DNA of 64,000 nucleotides from Dryomyza anilis (lineage: Eukaryota; Arthropoda; Insecta; Diptera; Dryomyzidae). A program made the position numbers and the translations under genes. The stretch spans positions 6,863,529-6,927,528 of the forward strand of contig OX638132.1 in the NCBI GenBank assembly GCA_951804985.1, written 5' to 3'. The notes beneath the pieces were generated by a model. It saw nothing but the letters and a program-made list of their open reading frames with translations, was not told the DNA's origin and searched no databases. Numbering within the stretch: position 1 is the first letter of the stretch; each line of letters starts with the position of its first letter. Positions 33,091-46,039 of this stretch are shown here, piece after piece.

Positions 33091-33551
33091 AATAAAAAAA
33101 AAAGACAAAAGTTGAAAAAAATAATTAAAACAGCTAAAATTGTTTGCTCTTAAAGCAGAATAAAAGTTTTGTTAAAACAACAAACTTTTTTGAGCTGCTT
33201 TAATAAAATCCGGCTCAAACATTTTTTTCCGAATGTTGTAGACTTTTTATTTTGAGTGTGAATATGACATAAAGTGGATAATTTGCTTTTTTCATTGAAT
33301 TATTTTAGTTCTGTTATATGATTTAGAGGTGATTGATTTTGCATTAAAATTTCACTAAAATTAATTGGTTTTTCAATGACAAAAAAATATTATTGTATTC
33401 AAATATATTTAATTTTATATCTTTTTACACGATATTTAATAAATTACTGTTTGTGTGTTTTATTATAATTTTAAATATAACCTTTTTTTTGTTCTACACT
33501 TAAAATAAAACAAGCATTTAAGTTATGAAAATGATACTGCAAAAAATCGAA

Positions 33552-33610
33552 AACACAGAAAAATCCTATTTTGGCTGAAGTTTGAAGAAAAAAAAAGTTA
33601 GTTGTACCAA
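33552..33610 (+). mobile_element. Element E fragment (E2), cut by B2
   Basis: 'ACACAGAAAAATCCTATTTT' to 'GTTAGTTGTACCAACT' matches the first 65 bp of E1, then the sequence switches to inverted family B. Confidence 0.5.
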
Positions 33611-34097
33611 CTTTTATATAACTCTTTAGGAACTAATAACTCGAAAAGTAAAGAAGGTATAGTTGTAAAATTTAAAATATATTGTTATAATTTATACAAA
33701 AATATGTGGTCCAAAAATGGGCGTGATTCGCTCACTTTTTTTTCATTATTTCTCAGGTTTTCATAGTGAAATTTGATCCGTAAATTATTAAAATCAAATC
33801 TATGAAATATAAGCCTTACAAAATTTTAAATATATTTTATTAGTTTTTTATACCTTTACATAAATTTTTTAATTTATGGGGATATAAGACGTAAATTTCT
33901 GATATGTGAATAATATTCTGTGGGTGGGGAGGTTCAGCATAATTAAAATCTTTAAAATTAAGGTATGCAATTAAATATCTCACATTAATATTCCCACCAA
34001 AGGTGTAGGATATTCCATAGTCGGGCCCGACCGACTATAAAAGTCCGCCCCATGTGACCGAACTTACCCATGTGACCTAACTTTGCCAACTCGTTTT
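33611..34097 (-). mobile_element. Mini-me-like element, family B, 3'-truncated (B2)
   Basis: The minus strand reads the 5' portion of family B, from 'ACGAGTTGGCAAAG' (34096 leftward) through the 5' hairpin (34020-34041) to 'AACTCTTTAGG...AAAG'. The microsatellite and 3' hairpin are missing. It is in inverted orientation to B1, about 520 bp away. Confidence 0.82.
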
Positions 34098-34559
34098 TTA
34101 TTATGAATATGATTCATAAATTTTACAACTTTTATTAATCATAATAAATATTAATATTAATCATATTAATCATAATAAATATAGCATATTCATTTTTTTA
34201 ATGCGCAATTCACACCAGTCGCAAAAAACCACGACGCACATTGAGAAAAAACGCTGAAAAAAGCTTCTAGAATTCTGAAATTATAGTACTAATAGTAGAA
34301 TTTAACGGAGAATATATAATCGTAATGTGCAATAAAGAGTAGAATATTGGGGTGCTCCGAAAAATTGAAAAGTATTTAATTTTCAAAACCCTAACACTGT
34401 ATTACTATTATCCTGTGGAGAAGTTTTTATTTGCAATTTCTTCAGATTTTTAGAACGCGATTTAGAGGTCGCGAAAATCGCGTTTTTTGAGTTTGTAGAT
34501 ATTTGATTACATTAAGAATTTTGTTTTATTTCATATAACATTTTTCTTCGAATTTTCCT

Positions 34560-35062
34560 ACAAAAAGTCCCTGCACAAAATTTCATCTTGATCTGATCTG
34601 TGGTTACAGAGATTTGGATTTAGGGTATTTACGCCCTCTGGTGATAAAATTTGTAACTAATATACAGTTTTAACACATTGATATTTAATACAGTGTCAAT
34701 ATTTTAAATTTGGTCCAACACGGTTCAGAAGTGACAATGTTGTAAAAATTATCGGCATCTGGTGGTGAAATTCGGAACTAATTTCTAACTTATGTTAAAC
34801 GTCTTTAAATTTTTATATAATTAAATTTAATTTAAATTTAATGTCTTTCATTTTGTCCAGATCGGCTGGGTGGTTACAGAGATATAGACATTCGTCATTT
34901 ACGCGCCCTAACAATAGAATTGCGAATTAAAATATAACCTATCATTCCATACAGATCATACCGAACCTGTGGTAAAAATTTTAATAAAATCTGATCAGCC
35001 ATTTAGACGGAGAAGCTGAACAAACAAACAAACCAACAAAGAGATTTATTATATGTATATGC
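34560..35062 (-). mobile_element. Helitron 5'-end remnant
   Basis: Read on the minus strand from 35062: 'AATAAATCTCTTTG', GTTTGTTT repeats, 'CTTCTCCGTCTAAATGGCTG', 'TTTTTACCACAGGTTCGGTA' and 'GGAATGATAGG', in the same order as the 5' region of the Helitron at 60710-62236. The terminal TC is lost and the interior diverges into sequence containing 'TTACGCCCTCTGGTGATAAA'. Confidence 0.5.
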
Positions 35063-38044
35063 ACCCATTCATAGTACAAAAAAGTCATTTTTGGAAAATA
35101 GTATACATTTTAAAACAAAAAGGCTCAATTTTGCGCAGATACGCGCAGCAATGATTGGTATCATTGGATTCAGTACCTACCCTTTTCCGACATAAAACTT
35201 TGATTAGTAGAGATTGTATTTAAGGTATTGAATTTAAATTTCTGACATCTAATAAATATTCATTAGTTGAATTATGCTATGATAAATCTTTAATAGCATC
35301 CGAGATATTAACTAATTTAAATTCATACCACGTGGATAGCAGACAAGATTTACACAGAATAGAGATATCTTACAACCTTTGCTCTTATAGTCAAAACCAA
35401 GTGAGTAGTAGTTTGGACTACAACCAATTTTAAAGAGTTTTGAAACAAATTTTGGAGTGTGTATAGGCTAATATGTCAAGCGCTTACCGAATATGATACA
35501 TTTGTAGAAAATTTTTTTTTTTTTATTTTGAAGAAATTAAGATTTTTTGAACATTTTAGGCGAAATTTAATTTTTAAAGTTCCCCTGTATTTTTGATACT
35601 AGGGGGATATACCTTAAAATAATTGCTATTACATTATGTTGTCATAAAAAATCAAACTCCTCAAAATCTGCTCCTCACACGTTCGATATTAGCTGAAAAA
35701 TGTTATTTTTTGGGTTTTCATCGCACATACCATGGAATAGATTTTGTCGCTGTTTAAATTATGAAGAAAACATATTTTTTGAGGATAAAACGTAATATAA
35801 TCAAACACAGTTTAATTCGATCAAATTTAAATATTATCTTGAAAGTTATTTTTAGGAAATGGTGATTTTTTGTACCATTAAGCCTAAAATTCACATTTAA
35901 AGTGCTGCTGTATTTTAAATCCGAAGGGTACAAATCTTTGGTCTTGTAATATCAGTTCGTTAAAAATTTCAAATTAGTGATTTCTTGAAAGTGGCGCTTA
36001 ACACAGTCGATAATGTGTCAGAAAACATGGTTCTACCATTTGTTTAAATTTTGTTTTCTCAATAAGAAATGATTGATCAATAATATTGAAGCGGCATTGT
36101 TTTTTTTTTTTTTTAATTAACTCGTGGCAAAAATATCCGATCACACATATGTCCAGCTAAATTCAGTTGCTAAACCAGCTAAAAACTGCTTTTTTCGGAC
36201 CAATCACTTTTTTTTCGAACGTTCTACCGTCACTTGGTGTTAGGGGCACATTCACAAGTCATATCTTAAAATCTTTATTTTACCTTATCAAAAATTGGAT
36301 ACAAGAAAAGCATTAATGACAAGCCGCGCCTCACACGTTGAAAAGAAGGCGACATTTTCGTTTTGATTCCAAATTTGATTCATACCGCCATCTCTGTACA
36401 AATTACGTTTGGGATATGGCACACTTGAGCGGTATATATTTTTGTTTGTATTCGGGAGTCATCAATATAATGAACTTATTCATAAATATTATGCTATAGC
36501 AAAAGTGATGATTATTACGACATAAAACGTGCGCATATCATCGGTATTTTTGATGTTTTTCTTAATTTGGCCACGTGTAGCAAATTAACAGATCATCTTA
36601 TGAACCCAAAAATGATTGGTATTTATTAATTCAAGTATTCTTAACAATATTAAATTAAAATGTAAAATATAAAAAACAGCAAATCATTTTTATTCATTGT
36701 TTTATGCCGGCATCATGAAGGTTATAAGTTTTCTGGATTTTTTTTGGATATTGTATATTTTTTACCCCTACTCAATATCATAAATTTGATGCTGCAGCAG
36801 CAAAAGTTCTTAGCAACATTTTTACATAAATTCGCCGATAAAGCGTCGATGCGCAAATATTCCCAGAATTAAGCATCTGCCCGCCGTCAGTTGGTTGAGT
36901 GTTTAATTAATAAAGGGCAACAATTAAGCAGCAAACTAAAAAAGAAAAATGAAAAAATAAAACAAAACCAAACAAAACAAAACAGCATAAACAATAACAA
37001 TTGATTTGCTTAATAAGCATTTTTATTGCTTCCTAAATAAATTCAGAGACAGACAATACCAAAATAAAAAAATTTAGCCAAATCAAGCCACAAACTTAAG
37101 CAACAACAGTTTGCCAAAACTTTTCAAAATTGAATCAAACAAAATTTTTGCCTGAGCATACTAGAGAAAATTTTGTACTCATATTTTACTTTTTGTTTTG
37201 TTTTATTTTGTTTGTTATTCCCCTCTTGCTTTGCGCTATTGCTCCATAATGTGGCAACGCTGTAAATTAAAATAGCGCACAGTATAAGCAGTGTGTGTGA
37301 GTGAGTGAGAAAAGTGTGTGGCATGGTGAGTGAGAGGCAACGATATAACATTATTTATAGCGACCAGTCGTCAATGACCGCTACCTCAATGGCCTGAATG
37401 GCACCGTTTCCAAAACTCTGCCTTAAACTTCACTTCAGCAAAACACTTATTCACCTTTTGTCCGTACGCAGTCTGATGGGAAACTGGCTTCGAGCCATCA
37501 GGTAGTTGTGGCTGCAAAAGGCAGCCTGATAATTAATGAATTGATGCTTAATTAAAACATCAACGTATTGCAGAATAAAGTTTCAGCTGAATTCTGTCCA
37601 TATTTACGTGGGGGCAAGGACGTTAAAGGTAAACTCTATGGTTGAATAATGCTGGATAAAGCAATAAGTGTTTCTGTAAAATATGCACTGAACATGGATT
37701 TTAACTTTTAGGGTAAAACTTTATTATAACATAGTATTAAAATTTATAATTGACACCTTGTAATTACCACCAATAAAATAAAACCAAAGTTCTGTGTATG
37801 AAAATATCAAAAAAAATTATGAACTACCAACCCTAGTAGAAATTGTACTTAGGCCATGATCGGGAATTGATTTTGCTAATTTTGACTTGCTACATTCCGA
37901 CCAGTTACATTAGAAACAAGAACTGACCATGATCATGTCTACCCCAATAGGGTAATATATACTAGGGAATAGTTTTGATTTCCTAGCATACCAAACGATT
38001 TCTTCCATAACCAGCCTGCCTCGGTCTCGGAGACCTTCGATGCC
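35063..38044. other. Unannotated region with a candidate conserved non-coding island
   Basis: Mostly AT-rich. 36780-36960 and 37360-37610 are higher-complexity, non-repeated, and contain homeodomain-type sites ('GTTTAATTAATAAAGGGC', 'GATAATTAATGAATTGATGC'). Small fragments of elements E (35352-35486) and D (36450-36540) are embedded. No gene is recognised. Confidence 0.4.
35352..35486 (-). mobile_element. Element E fragment (E3)
   Basis: 'TACACAGAATAGAGATAT', 'ACTACAACCAATTTTAAAG' and 'GAGTGTGTATAGGCTAATAT' follow E1 in inverse orientation; the rest is lost. Confidence 0.55.
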
Positions 38045-38049
38045 TCGAA

Positions 38050-38450
38050 GCTTTCTCGAATAACTTCGATAAAAAACTCGAAATCGTTGCATTCTCGATT
38101 CTAATTTTTAAAAATGTTCGTACATTCAAATTTTTTGACAAGATACGATATTTAAATATTTATCAAATTGATATCGTAATATTTTTCGCAACAAACTCGA
38201 ACTTGTATCATTTTTTCTTCGATATCGTTTCGATTTAGAAAAATTCTCGTATCGAATAACTTCGATAAACAACACTCGGTCTCGTTGCATTCTCGATTCT
38301 AATTTTAAAAATGTTCGTACATTCAAATTCTTTGAAAAGATACGATATTTATCAAAACGATATCGTAATGTTTTTCGCAACAATCTCGAACTTGTATCAG
38401 TTTTTCTTCGATATCGTTTCGATTTAGAAAAAATTCTCGTATCGAGAAAA
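38050..38450. repeat. 196-bp tandem duplication rich in TCGATATCG dyads
   Basis: 'TAACTTCGATAAA' recurs at 38061 and 38257. Both units hold in order 'TCGTTGCATTCTCGATTCTA', 'ATGTTCGTACATTCAAATT', 'GATATCGTAATNTTTTTCGC' and 'CTTCGATATCGTTTCGATTT'. The copies differ by scattered substitutions and short indels. Non-coding; many TATCG/CGATA dyads. Confidence 0.8.
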
Positions 38451-38613
38451 CTCCGACAGAACGTTTAGCTAACTACCTACCATACAGGTCCAATTTGACG
38501 CTCGATATCTTTACGAAAACGGGTTCGATATCGTGTGATTTCTCCATCTACTCGCATGGTTCTCGTAACGGTATCGATACGAATGGCATACTGGGTAGGG
38601 CCTAATTATACGC

Positions 38614-38800
38614 AAAGTCAAATTCTATTTTGGCACGAGGTTGCAAATTTCTTTGTAATGATTATAAAAACCGAATAAGCAGTTCAGATAACCGAATAAG
38701 CGATTGACATAATCGAATAAGCGGTTGAGAGAACTGAATAAGTGTAGGAAAACTGTTGGTTGGCGCAACAATAATCTGTAATGATACGAAAATGATAATA
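38614..38800 (+). mobile_element. Element E fragment (E4)
   Basis: 'CTATTTTGGCACGAGGTTG' and three 'ACCGAATAAGC' words, then 'GTTGGTTGGCGCAACAATAA', match E1 with an internal loss. Confidence 0.5.
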
Positions 38801-40405
38801 TTTACCACAAAAACCAACACATCTAGGCCGATTTTCGATATCGTTGTTATCAAATCATCAAAACTTCTAAATTTCATATTCAATAATAAAAAATAGTATA
38901 TGCAGAGACTTAAACCCTTTGAAATATCGGTTCGGGTTCTGGTTTCAGGATTTTTAAAATAGCGGTTCCGACTTCGGTCACCATCGAAAAAATTATATGA
39001 GCTCCTATTCCTATTCCTAATAACGCTTCCGGCTCCGTATTGGTTCCGTTTTTGTTTCATTGCGGTTCCAGATAATGTGTTCATCATTTTTCATTTTTAT
39101 TATAAAGAACATATAGTTACTACTGTGTTAAAGAGCATTAAAAATCTTTAAAATATGCTTTACTACTTCTACCTTTTTTCAAGTATTTCGAAACTGATAT
39201 TTCTTGTTCATGTTGTACATGTGACTCCTTTTATTGGTGTCATAAACATGCCAATGTTCAATGTGTTGGGAGAACCCAAGGTAGCTGACATTCGAGTTAG
39301 AATGGTAGTTGACATTCGAAGTAAGTAGACAATTGACATTCGATACAGCATTAGAAACCTTTCAAATCTTGGAATATATTTTTTATTTATTAAATAATAT
39401 ACAAATGCCAACATAGCTAGACTGATTTTTTTCAACTTATGGAGCTTTTCTTCATAGGGCTACTTGTATTTTCTTACTTGAACTGGCCAAAAGTTTGATA
39501 GCCAGAAAATTTAGTAGTTTTTCAGTTCTTATTTCACTACTATATTTCTCATATTAAAAATGTTCAGTTTCTTTATGTTACTTTGTTCAGTTCCTTTCTG
39601 TAAACATCACTGTGTAATAAAACCATATGAATCATACATAAATAATATGGACTCTACATAACTTTGTAGGATGCAGTACTTTCTTCATTTAAATACTAAA
39701 AGAAAATTGCATAATGCTTATTTTTCCAATATTTCTTATTGAATAACAAAGTCTACATATTCAGACAATATTTGAATCTTAAAGCACAAATACAAAGACT
39801 TATGTGACTTAATTCAGCACGTTCCTCCATGATTTCATTATTTCGTATTATTGCGCTCAACACTGTGCTCCACACTTAGCTTCATCAGTAAGTGCAGTAA
39901 TGGTCTTTAGTAGGTCTTTATTTTGGTCATAATCATTAATGTATTTTGTGGCAAGTCGTTGGCCAAATGTGTGTGTGACCGTACATCAATTGATTTGGTA
40001 ACAAACAGGCAGAAAATATAGAAGCCGATAATGATGCTGTTTGTATAAATAATGGGAATTGATTTTATGTATGTGCAATGCACGATATTTTTGTACTCTT
40101 TTGAAAGATATTTCCTATGTGCAAAAAATGTATTCGACGTGTCTTTAATTGAATGTATCATTTCCATTACAGAGAGTTCACTGAATGAGGTTGTAAATTT
40201 ACACGTATTCGCGAAAAACACATACATAGTAAAATGTCTTAATTGTAGTATGTAAACCAAAATTTCTTTATTGTTTCTTTTACTCATAAATTAAAAACTT
40301 AACATGGTAAAAAGAAAAATTATATCACAAATGAATAACAATACTCCATAGTTTTTAAAAATAGTTCAAAATTTATATTTCTAAATGAGATAGGACGAAT
40401 CCAGG
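38801..40405. other. Unannotated region
   Basis: 38930-39065 is rich in GGTTCC/GGTTCGG words, as in the hAT-like MITE at 769-1013. 39780-40290 is non-repeated and somewhat less AT-rich at its left end. It holds an open frame of 126 codons on the minus strand (39907-40287) with no recognisable domain, overlapped by an antisense frame. Not supported as a gene. Confidence 0.4.
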
Positions 40406-41599
40406 CACAGACAAAAAAATCATCAATATGATGAATTTATTCATAAATATAATGAATGTTTCTGCCAACTACCAGATTCATCGTATTGATACAACCAATA
40501 CGATAATATTGAACATCATAGTGAAGAACAATGAATTTGAATCGTCATATTGATGAATATAATCATAATATTTATAAATTGTTCATAAAATTTATGAAAT
40601 ATTCAATGTGATGAATATTGTGGAACTATTTTTTTTTCAAAATAAATGACTTGCTGGACATTTTTTTTACAAATTTAAAAAAGATAATAATAATTAAAAA
40701 AATATATCCTTAAAAAAAAAACAGACAAATATTTTAAAATTCGAAACTTTTTTTTTATTTTCAAAAAAGGATTTTTCCAAAAAATGTTTATTCCGAAAAA
40801 AAAACTGTTTTCGAAAAAAATGTCCTTAAAAAATGTTGTTGGAAAAATTTTTTTTTTAAAAAAAAAATTTGAAATATAACTTTTTATTAATATAAGTTGT
40901 AGTTATAAATAAATATTTGTAACTAATATTTTTTAAAATAAATTAATTGATAGACATTTTTTACGAATTAAAAAAAAATAGAATAAATATATCTAAAAAA
41001 AAAATAAAAATATTTTATTTTTCGAAACATATAATTTATCCAAAAAAAATATTTTTTCCGAAAAAATATACATAAAAAACTGTTTTTAGAAAATAATTCG
41101 AAAAAATAATGTTGGAAAAAATTGTTTTCAATTTTTTTTTTTTTAATATTTTTTTTTAAATATAACTTTTCTTTAATTTAAATTAATTAAAAGTTGTAAT
41201 TATAAACAAATATATTACAAAACATTTAACTTATTTATGCAAGCATTATAAAAAAACATGCAAGAATACTTGAGAAGTGAGTTGTTATGCAAAAAATGAA
41301 CATAGAATAACTATTTTGATTAAAATTTGGTTTGATGAACAACATTCTTCAATATGATGTTCATACATATATGTGTATTTTACGTATTTATTCATTAATA
41401 TGATGTAACATATTCTTCAACATACAGATCATCATATTGAAGAACACTTTTTTGATGGTTACCAAGCCTTATTCATATTTATGATCGCATTCATAACATT
41501 GATGTCGTTAGTCATTAATATTATGAATAGTTCTTCAATACAATGAATCATGGTTTGAAGAACGGCATTCATCAATATGATGTACATTTTTTTCTGTGT
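40406..41599 (+). mobile_element. D-family element, longest copy (D1)
   Basis: It begins 'CACAGACAAAAAAATCATCA' and ends 'TGTACATTTTTTTCTGTG'. The first ~200 bp and last ~280 bp are dense in TTCATCA/ATATGATGAA dyads. The centre (about 40620-41130) is an A/T array punctuated by TTCGAA. There is no coding capacity. The short CACAGA-type inverted ends suggest a DNA transposon derivative. Target duplication not resolved. Confidence 0.75.
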
Positions 41600-44284
41600 A
41601 GGAGGACCGAAGCAGTGTAAAAGTGTGATATGCTGTAAACTTGCGATATTTTTGTTTCACTTTTGACTTTTCGAATACAATTAAGAAACCTATATTGATC
41701 AACCATGTTTAATTTTAATTTTGGGAGGTTTCACGGAGAAAAATGTTTATATTTCATAATGTTTATATTTCTCTTCAACAGAATTTATACACATTTCAAA
41801 CAATTATAATAGAAATTAAATTAAATAATTAAAAATTAAAATAATTTAAATATATGAGAAAAATCCTAAAGTCAACATTAATACCGACTTTCTGTATTTC
41901 AAAACGAACATTTTAAGTCAAAATATCGTAACACAAATTTTGATTTCTTGTTACTTGACTTTTAAAACATTAAAATTTATTTATAGTTCCGATACTTTCG
42001 TCTAATAGCCTTTCGTTTCGAAGAAAGACGCAATTATAATAAGTAGAGCAAATTATAATAAGTAGAGCAAATTTTAGTAAAACCAATACAAAAATTTGTT
42101 TAAACAAACCACATTTTATATAAATTAATACTGAAAACTTATCGACGTAAAATTGGTAAAACGTATTTTGCCAACATTGTTTTTTCTCAAGAATGTATCG
42201 AGAATATTATCCAATTGTATAACATTACATTGTAGCTGCTTATCGGCTGTATGACTGGGCCACAACTACAGCCTACAAAATGTTTTATTTTTCTTGTATC
42301 AAACTCAGAACTAACGTCATTTCATACGGATAGCATTGCATATTCAAAGTCAACTTCCTGCTGTGGTGCCTTGAAATTGGCCTTATGCGGAATTGGAATT
42401 TTTGATATTGTTTGGGTGTTTTTCGTCTATTGTTGTGCTGTTGTTTTGTGTCACTAGGGTATGAGCAGAACACGTACCAGAAACACCTGCCGAAATGAAA
42501 ATATTGCGGTTGCTCCTGCTGTTTGGCACGATAGGTACTGGGTATTGGTTAAGTGTCATCAGGTCAGATTGTTTGTTGTTTTCGTGGGGTTATGATGTGG
42601 GTTAAGGTGTTGTTGTTGTTTTCTTATTTTGGCATCAGCCAGCAGCTTGGCTCCACTCGATGTTCTTTATGAAAGCAAACAAATATTTTTGGAATTTCCA
42701 ATTTTGAATTTGAAATTATAATCCATGAATGCGACTAGCAGTGAGTAGAAAATTGAATTGAGAATGCGTTGCTTAGAAGCATAACGAACAGCAAAAAATA
42801 ACAAATACAGAATAATCCAAAAACTAAATTAAATCTTTAGAAGATATTCAATTCTTAATTCTTATGCAGCATAACATTTAATTCAATTGAAGTTATTTAT
42901 TTATGTATTTTGTATATTTTTATTCGTACCCTTACTTTTTTCTGTATTTTTGTACAGAAGAATCTTTCAGAAATAAAGCATAACATATTATGTTTAATTT
43001 TCTGGCATAAATTTAATATATTTTTAATATATCTTTAGTATTTATTTCACATATTTAGTGTATCTTAAATGCGTATTATCTCTTTTATTATATCAGCATA
43101 TATACATTTTTTATCGTTTTTTCCATTCACAATATAACGTTCCACACATATATATTAAATGTACATATTGTATCTATAAATGCGACATTAAACTACACAT
43201 CAAAATAACAGAAAAACATTAAGCCGAAAAAATATATTTAAAAAATAAATAAAATCCATGTCATCCGTATCAGACTCACAATCAGACACGAGGCTACTTG
43301 AACAGTATTCTTTTTTTTTTTTTTTTTTTTTTGCATAATCGGCGTAAAAGCTTATAATACATGTTTTATGGTTAAGTAAACATGGTTAAGTAAATACAAA
43401 TGAAAAAAACAGCAGCAACACCATCAAAACAAACAAAAGCCTTAAAACACAGATATAATTTCATGTTAAAACCCTGTAGAAAATATTTTTAAAAATAATT
43501 TTAACAAAAATTTATTTCACTGCAACGTATATAAATCATATAGTAAAACTGTAGAACCTCATAAAACAAAAATTGTATTCTATCTTTTAACTATTCGAAA
43601 AGGTGTGACTCAAATTCACTTTCATTCGAACTTACAATTTTTGACGTCGAATGGTTTAATCGAATTCGATTGAAAACGTTTAATTTGTACTGATTGCGAT
43701 CCAATTGGCAATCGACCAATTTCAAATTTGTATGAAATCTGTTAATTTATCCAACTATTTAAATAAACTGCTGAATTGATTTTAAAACATAAAATGAGAG
43801 ATTTTGCGTTTTTTTTTAATAGTTTAACTCCAAAGTACCATACGCCTTCTATAAAACGAGAAAGGTTTGGGAACACCAATTCTGAAAAGTTTTTTTATTC
43901 GATCTAAATTGCAAACCTGCAATTCTCATTGAAACTAATATTAGCATTAAACCCAAGAACCATTCTTGTTTTAATGGGACTTGCAGAAATGCTGTGAGGT
44001 CGAAAAAGAAATCCTTTCAGAATTTACGTTCTAACGAGAATTCTGATACTGATAAACTTCGCACAAATCGAAAAAGTTTCATCAGAGTTTCTAAAGAGTG
44101 TAGAATAAAACAAAATCATCTACTCCAACTCGTATTATAAATGTCCAGATTAGAATTCTAAAATACACCGAACATAAAGAGGTACATCATATATTTCATG
44201 ATAAGTATTCAGAAAAAGATATAGTACTTTTTGGCTCTGCCCGCCGACGCCTACACGTAGAGAAAAAACATGGTTGTGGTGATC
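41600..44284. other. Unannotated region
   Basis: 'AATTATAATAAGTAGAGCAA' is directly repeated at about 42031-42070. 42230-42660 is of higher complexity with TTG-rich runs. A T-homopolymer of about 20 lies at 43311-43332. No gene or element ends are recognised. Confidence 0.4.
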
Positions 44285-44850
44285 ATATTTGAAGGGCATC
44301 ATACTATGATTGGTGGTTATGTTTGTAGGAAATCATATAATTTGTCTAATATGATCCTCAGTGACAATATTGCGTACCATAATATGATCCTCAGTGACAA
44401 TAGTACGATTTTCTGCAGTGACGATTTCACACAACCATACTGTAGTTGTCAGTGACCATAATATGGTTGTCAGTAACCATAGTTTGGTTGTGGCTTGTCA
44501 GTAACCATAGTATGGTTGTGAGTTACCATAATATGGTTGTCAGTAACCATAGTATGGTTTGGGTGACCATACTATGGTTGTTAGTGACCATACTATGATT
44601 GTGAGTGACAATTACTATGGTTGTCAGTGACCATAATATGGTTGTCAGTGACCATAATATGGTTGTCAGTAACCATAGTTTGGTTGTCAGTAACCATAGT
44701 ATGGTTGTGGGTGACCATACTATGGTTGTCAGTGACCATACTATGGTTGTCAGTGACCATATTATGATTACACACAACCATACTAAGGTTGTCAGTAATC
44801 GTATTTCGATTTCATACAACCATACTATGGTCCTACGTTACCAGTGATCA
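44285..44850. repeat. 21-bp palindromic satellite (ATGGTTGTCAGTGACCATA)
   Basis: About 25 units of 21 bp, each ending in dyad 'CCATANTATGG', so every unit is nearly self-complementary and the array can fold throughout. Because 21 is divisible by 3 and the unit is quasi-palindromic, frames are open on both strands with seven-residue repeats (MVVSDHN on plus, MVTDNHS on minus). The edges decay gradually. I do not take these as proteins. Confidence 0.9.
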
Positions 44851-46039
44851 TATTATTATCATATGATTATCTTGAATTCCTGAAAAAGCGGATTGAAAAG
44901 AAATTATAAATAAGACACATGTTTAATTACTGATTATTTTATCAACTACGTCTTTTTGTGTTTTGTTTTGACACTACTTGTGTTTTTTTGTTGTGCTTTT
45001 TTTGTTGGGAGCAACACATTCATTTGATTTTCAAGCATAAAGTCGGCGACAGTAAATGTTTTGAAATAAAATGAATGTCTTAAAGTGAGTTTCAAATGCA
45101 TTTGTGAGACGTCTATTAGATAAAGTACTTATTATAGGTAGAAATGCTATCTAGATTCGGACTTCTATATAAAACCACAGGTCAATTTAACCAAATATAT
45201 AAAATAATTACGTAAATTTCGCGCAGGGTTATACTATAACAGTGGAAATAAGCAGAATAAACAAGTCCAGCGACATGCAGTCAGTGTGGCAGCCCGACAG
45301 ACAGACAAAGAGAATAAACAAACGTGATGTGCTGTCAAAATTGATTTAACCTATGAAAAATGCATTTTGGTCTGTATCCTGAACGAAAGTTTAATAAATT
45401 TAATGTTTGTTTATTTTCGTGCCGTTATTATTTTTCGTATACCAACTGATTGTATTTTTGTTGGCCTTTGCTATTATTGTTGTTGCTGAAATGTTTTTTT
45501 TTACATTAACGTTTTTACAGTAAAAATAATGCACATTTTTTCAATATCATGATTTCAAAATATAGATGTTATTGTATAGATAAATTGTTTTAATTTAAAT
45601 TTAATACTTATCTTATTTAGCCAGTTTATTCAGACAGTCATATTTAAATTAAAAGTAAATAAAACTATAATACTGATAGACTTAAATATACTTAAATAAT
45701 GCACAGTCAAAATAATTAACGATATATTCATTTTCTATAAGTGGCATTTCATGTCAGAATGGCAAATTACATTTTCAGCATAACAATGAAATCAGTTTTT
45801 CAATGATTTTCATATATTTTGTATTTAATGCAGAAAACATAAAATGTCAAGTTTTTAAATCCAAATATAAATTTTTATGTCAATATCAAATTTCAAATTA
45901 CAATAGCCGATAATCTGTGGAGGATAGAAATTTATGAAAGGTTACCTTTTAAAATAATCATGATACACGAATAATGAAAATAACAGAAATAATTTCCATT
46001 TATTTGAGTATCCATATGTCTTATGTACCGAATTTTTTT
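44851..46039. other. Unannotated AT-rich region
   Basis: No tandem array, TIR or recognisable reading frame. A small patch at 45225-45340 ('GACATGCAGTCAGTGTGGCA') is less AT-rich. Confidence 0.35.

Larger units (their letters stand above)
31587..33258. mobile_element. TIR element F (CACTCAAAATAAA) carrying nested insertions
   Basis: 'CACTCAAAATAAA' at 31587 is matched by the inverse 'TTTATTTTGAGTG' ending at 33258. Subterminal GTTTGCT/TTAAAGC motifs recur on both sides. Elements E1 (31915-32222) and B1 (32270-33090) lie inside. Their removal leaves roughly 540 bp of non-coding DNA. No clear target duplication was found. Confidence 0.5.

Noticed and set aside
38662..39087. Minus-strand frame of 141 codons with Asn-Arg repeats
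   Set aside because: It spans GGTTCC-rich repeat DNA and an element E fragment; repeats explain the residues.
39907..40287. Minus-strand frame of 126 codons
   Set aside because: No recognisable domain, AT-rich residue bias, overlapping antisense frame of 67 codons, no splice or poly(A) context. Could be tested by RNA-seq.
44523..44847. Heptad-like repeat proteins on both strands
   Set aside because: Consequence of a 21-bp quasi-palindromic unit; both strands open equally.
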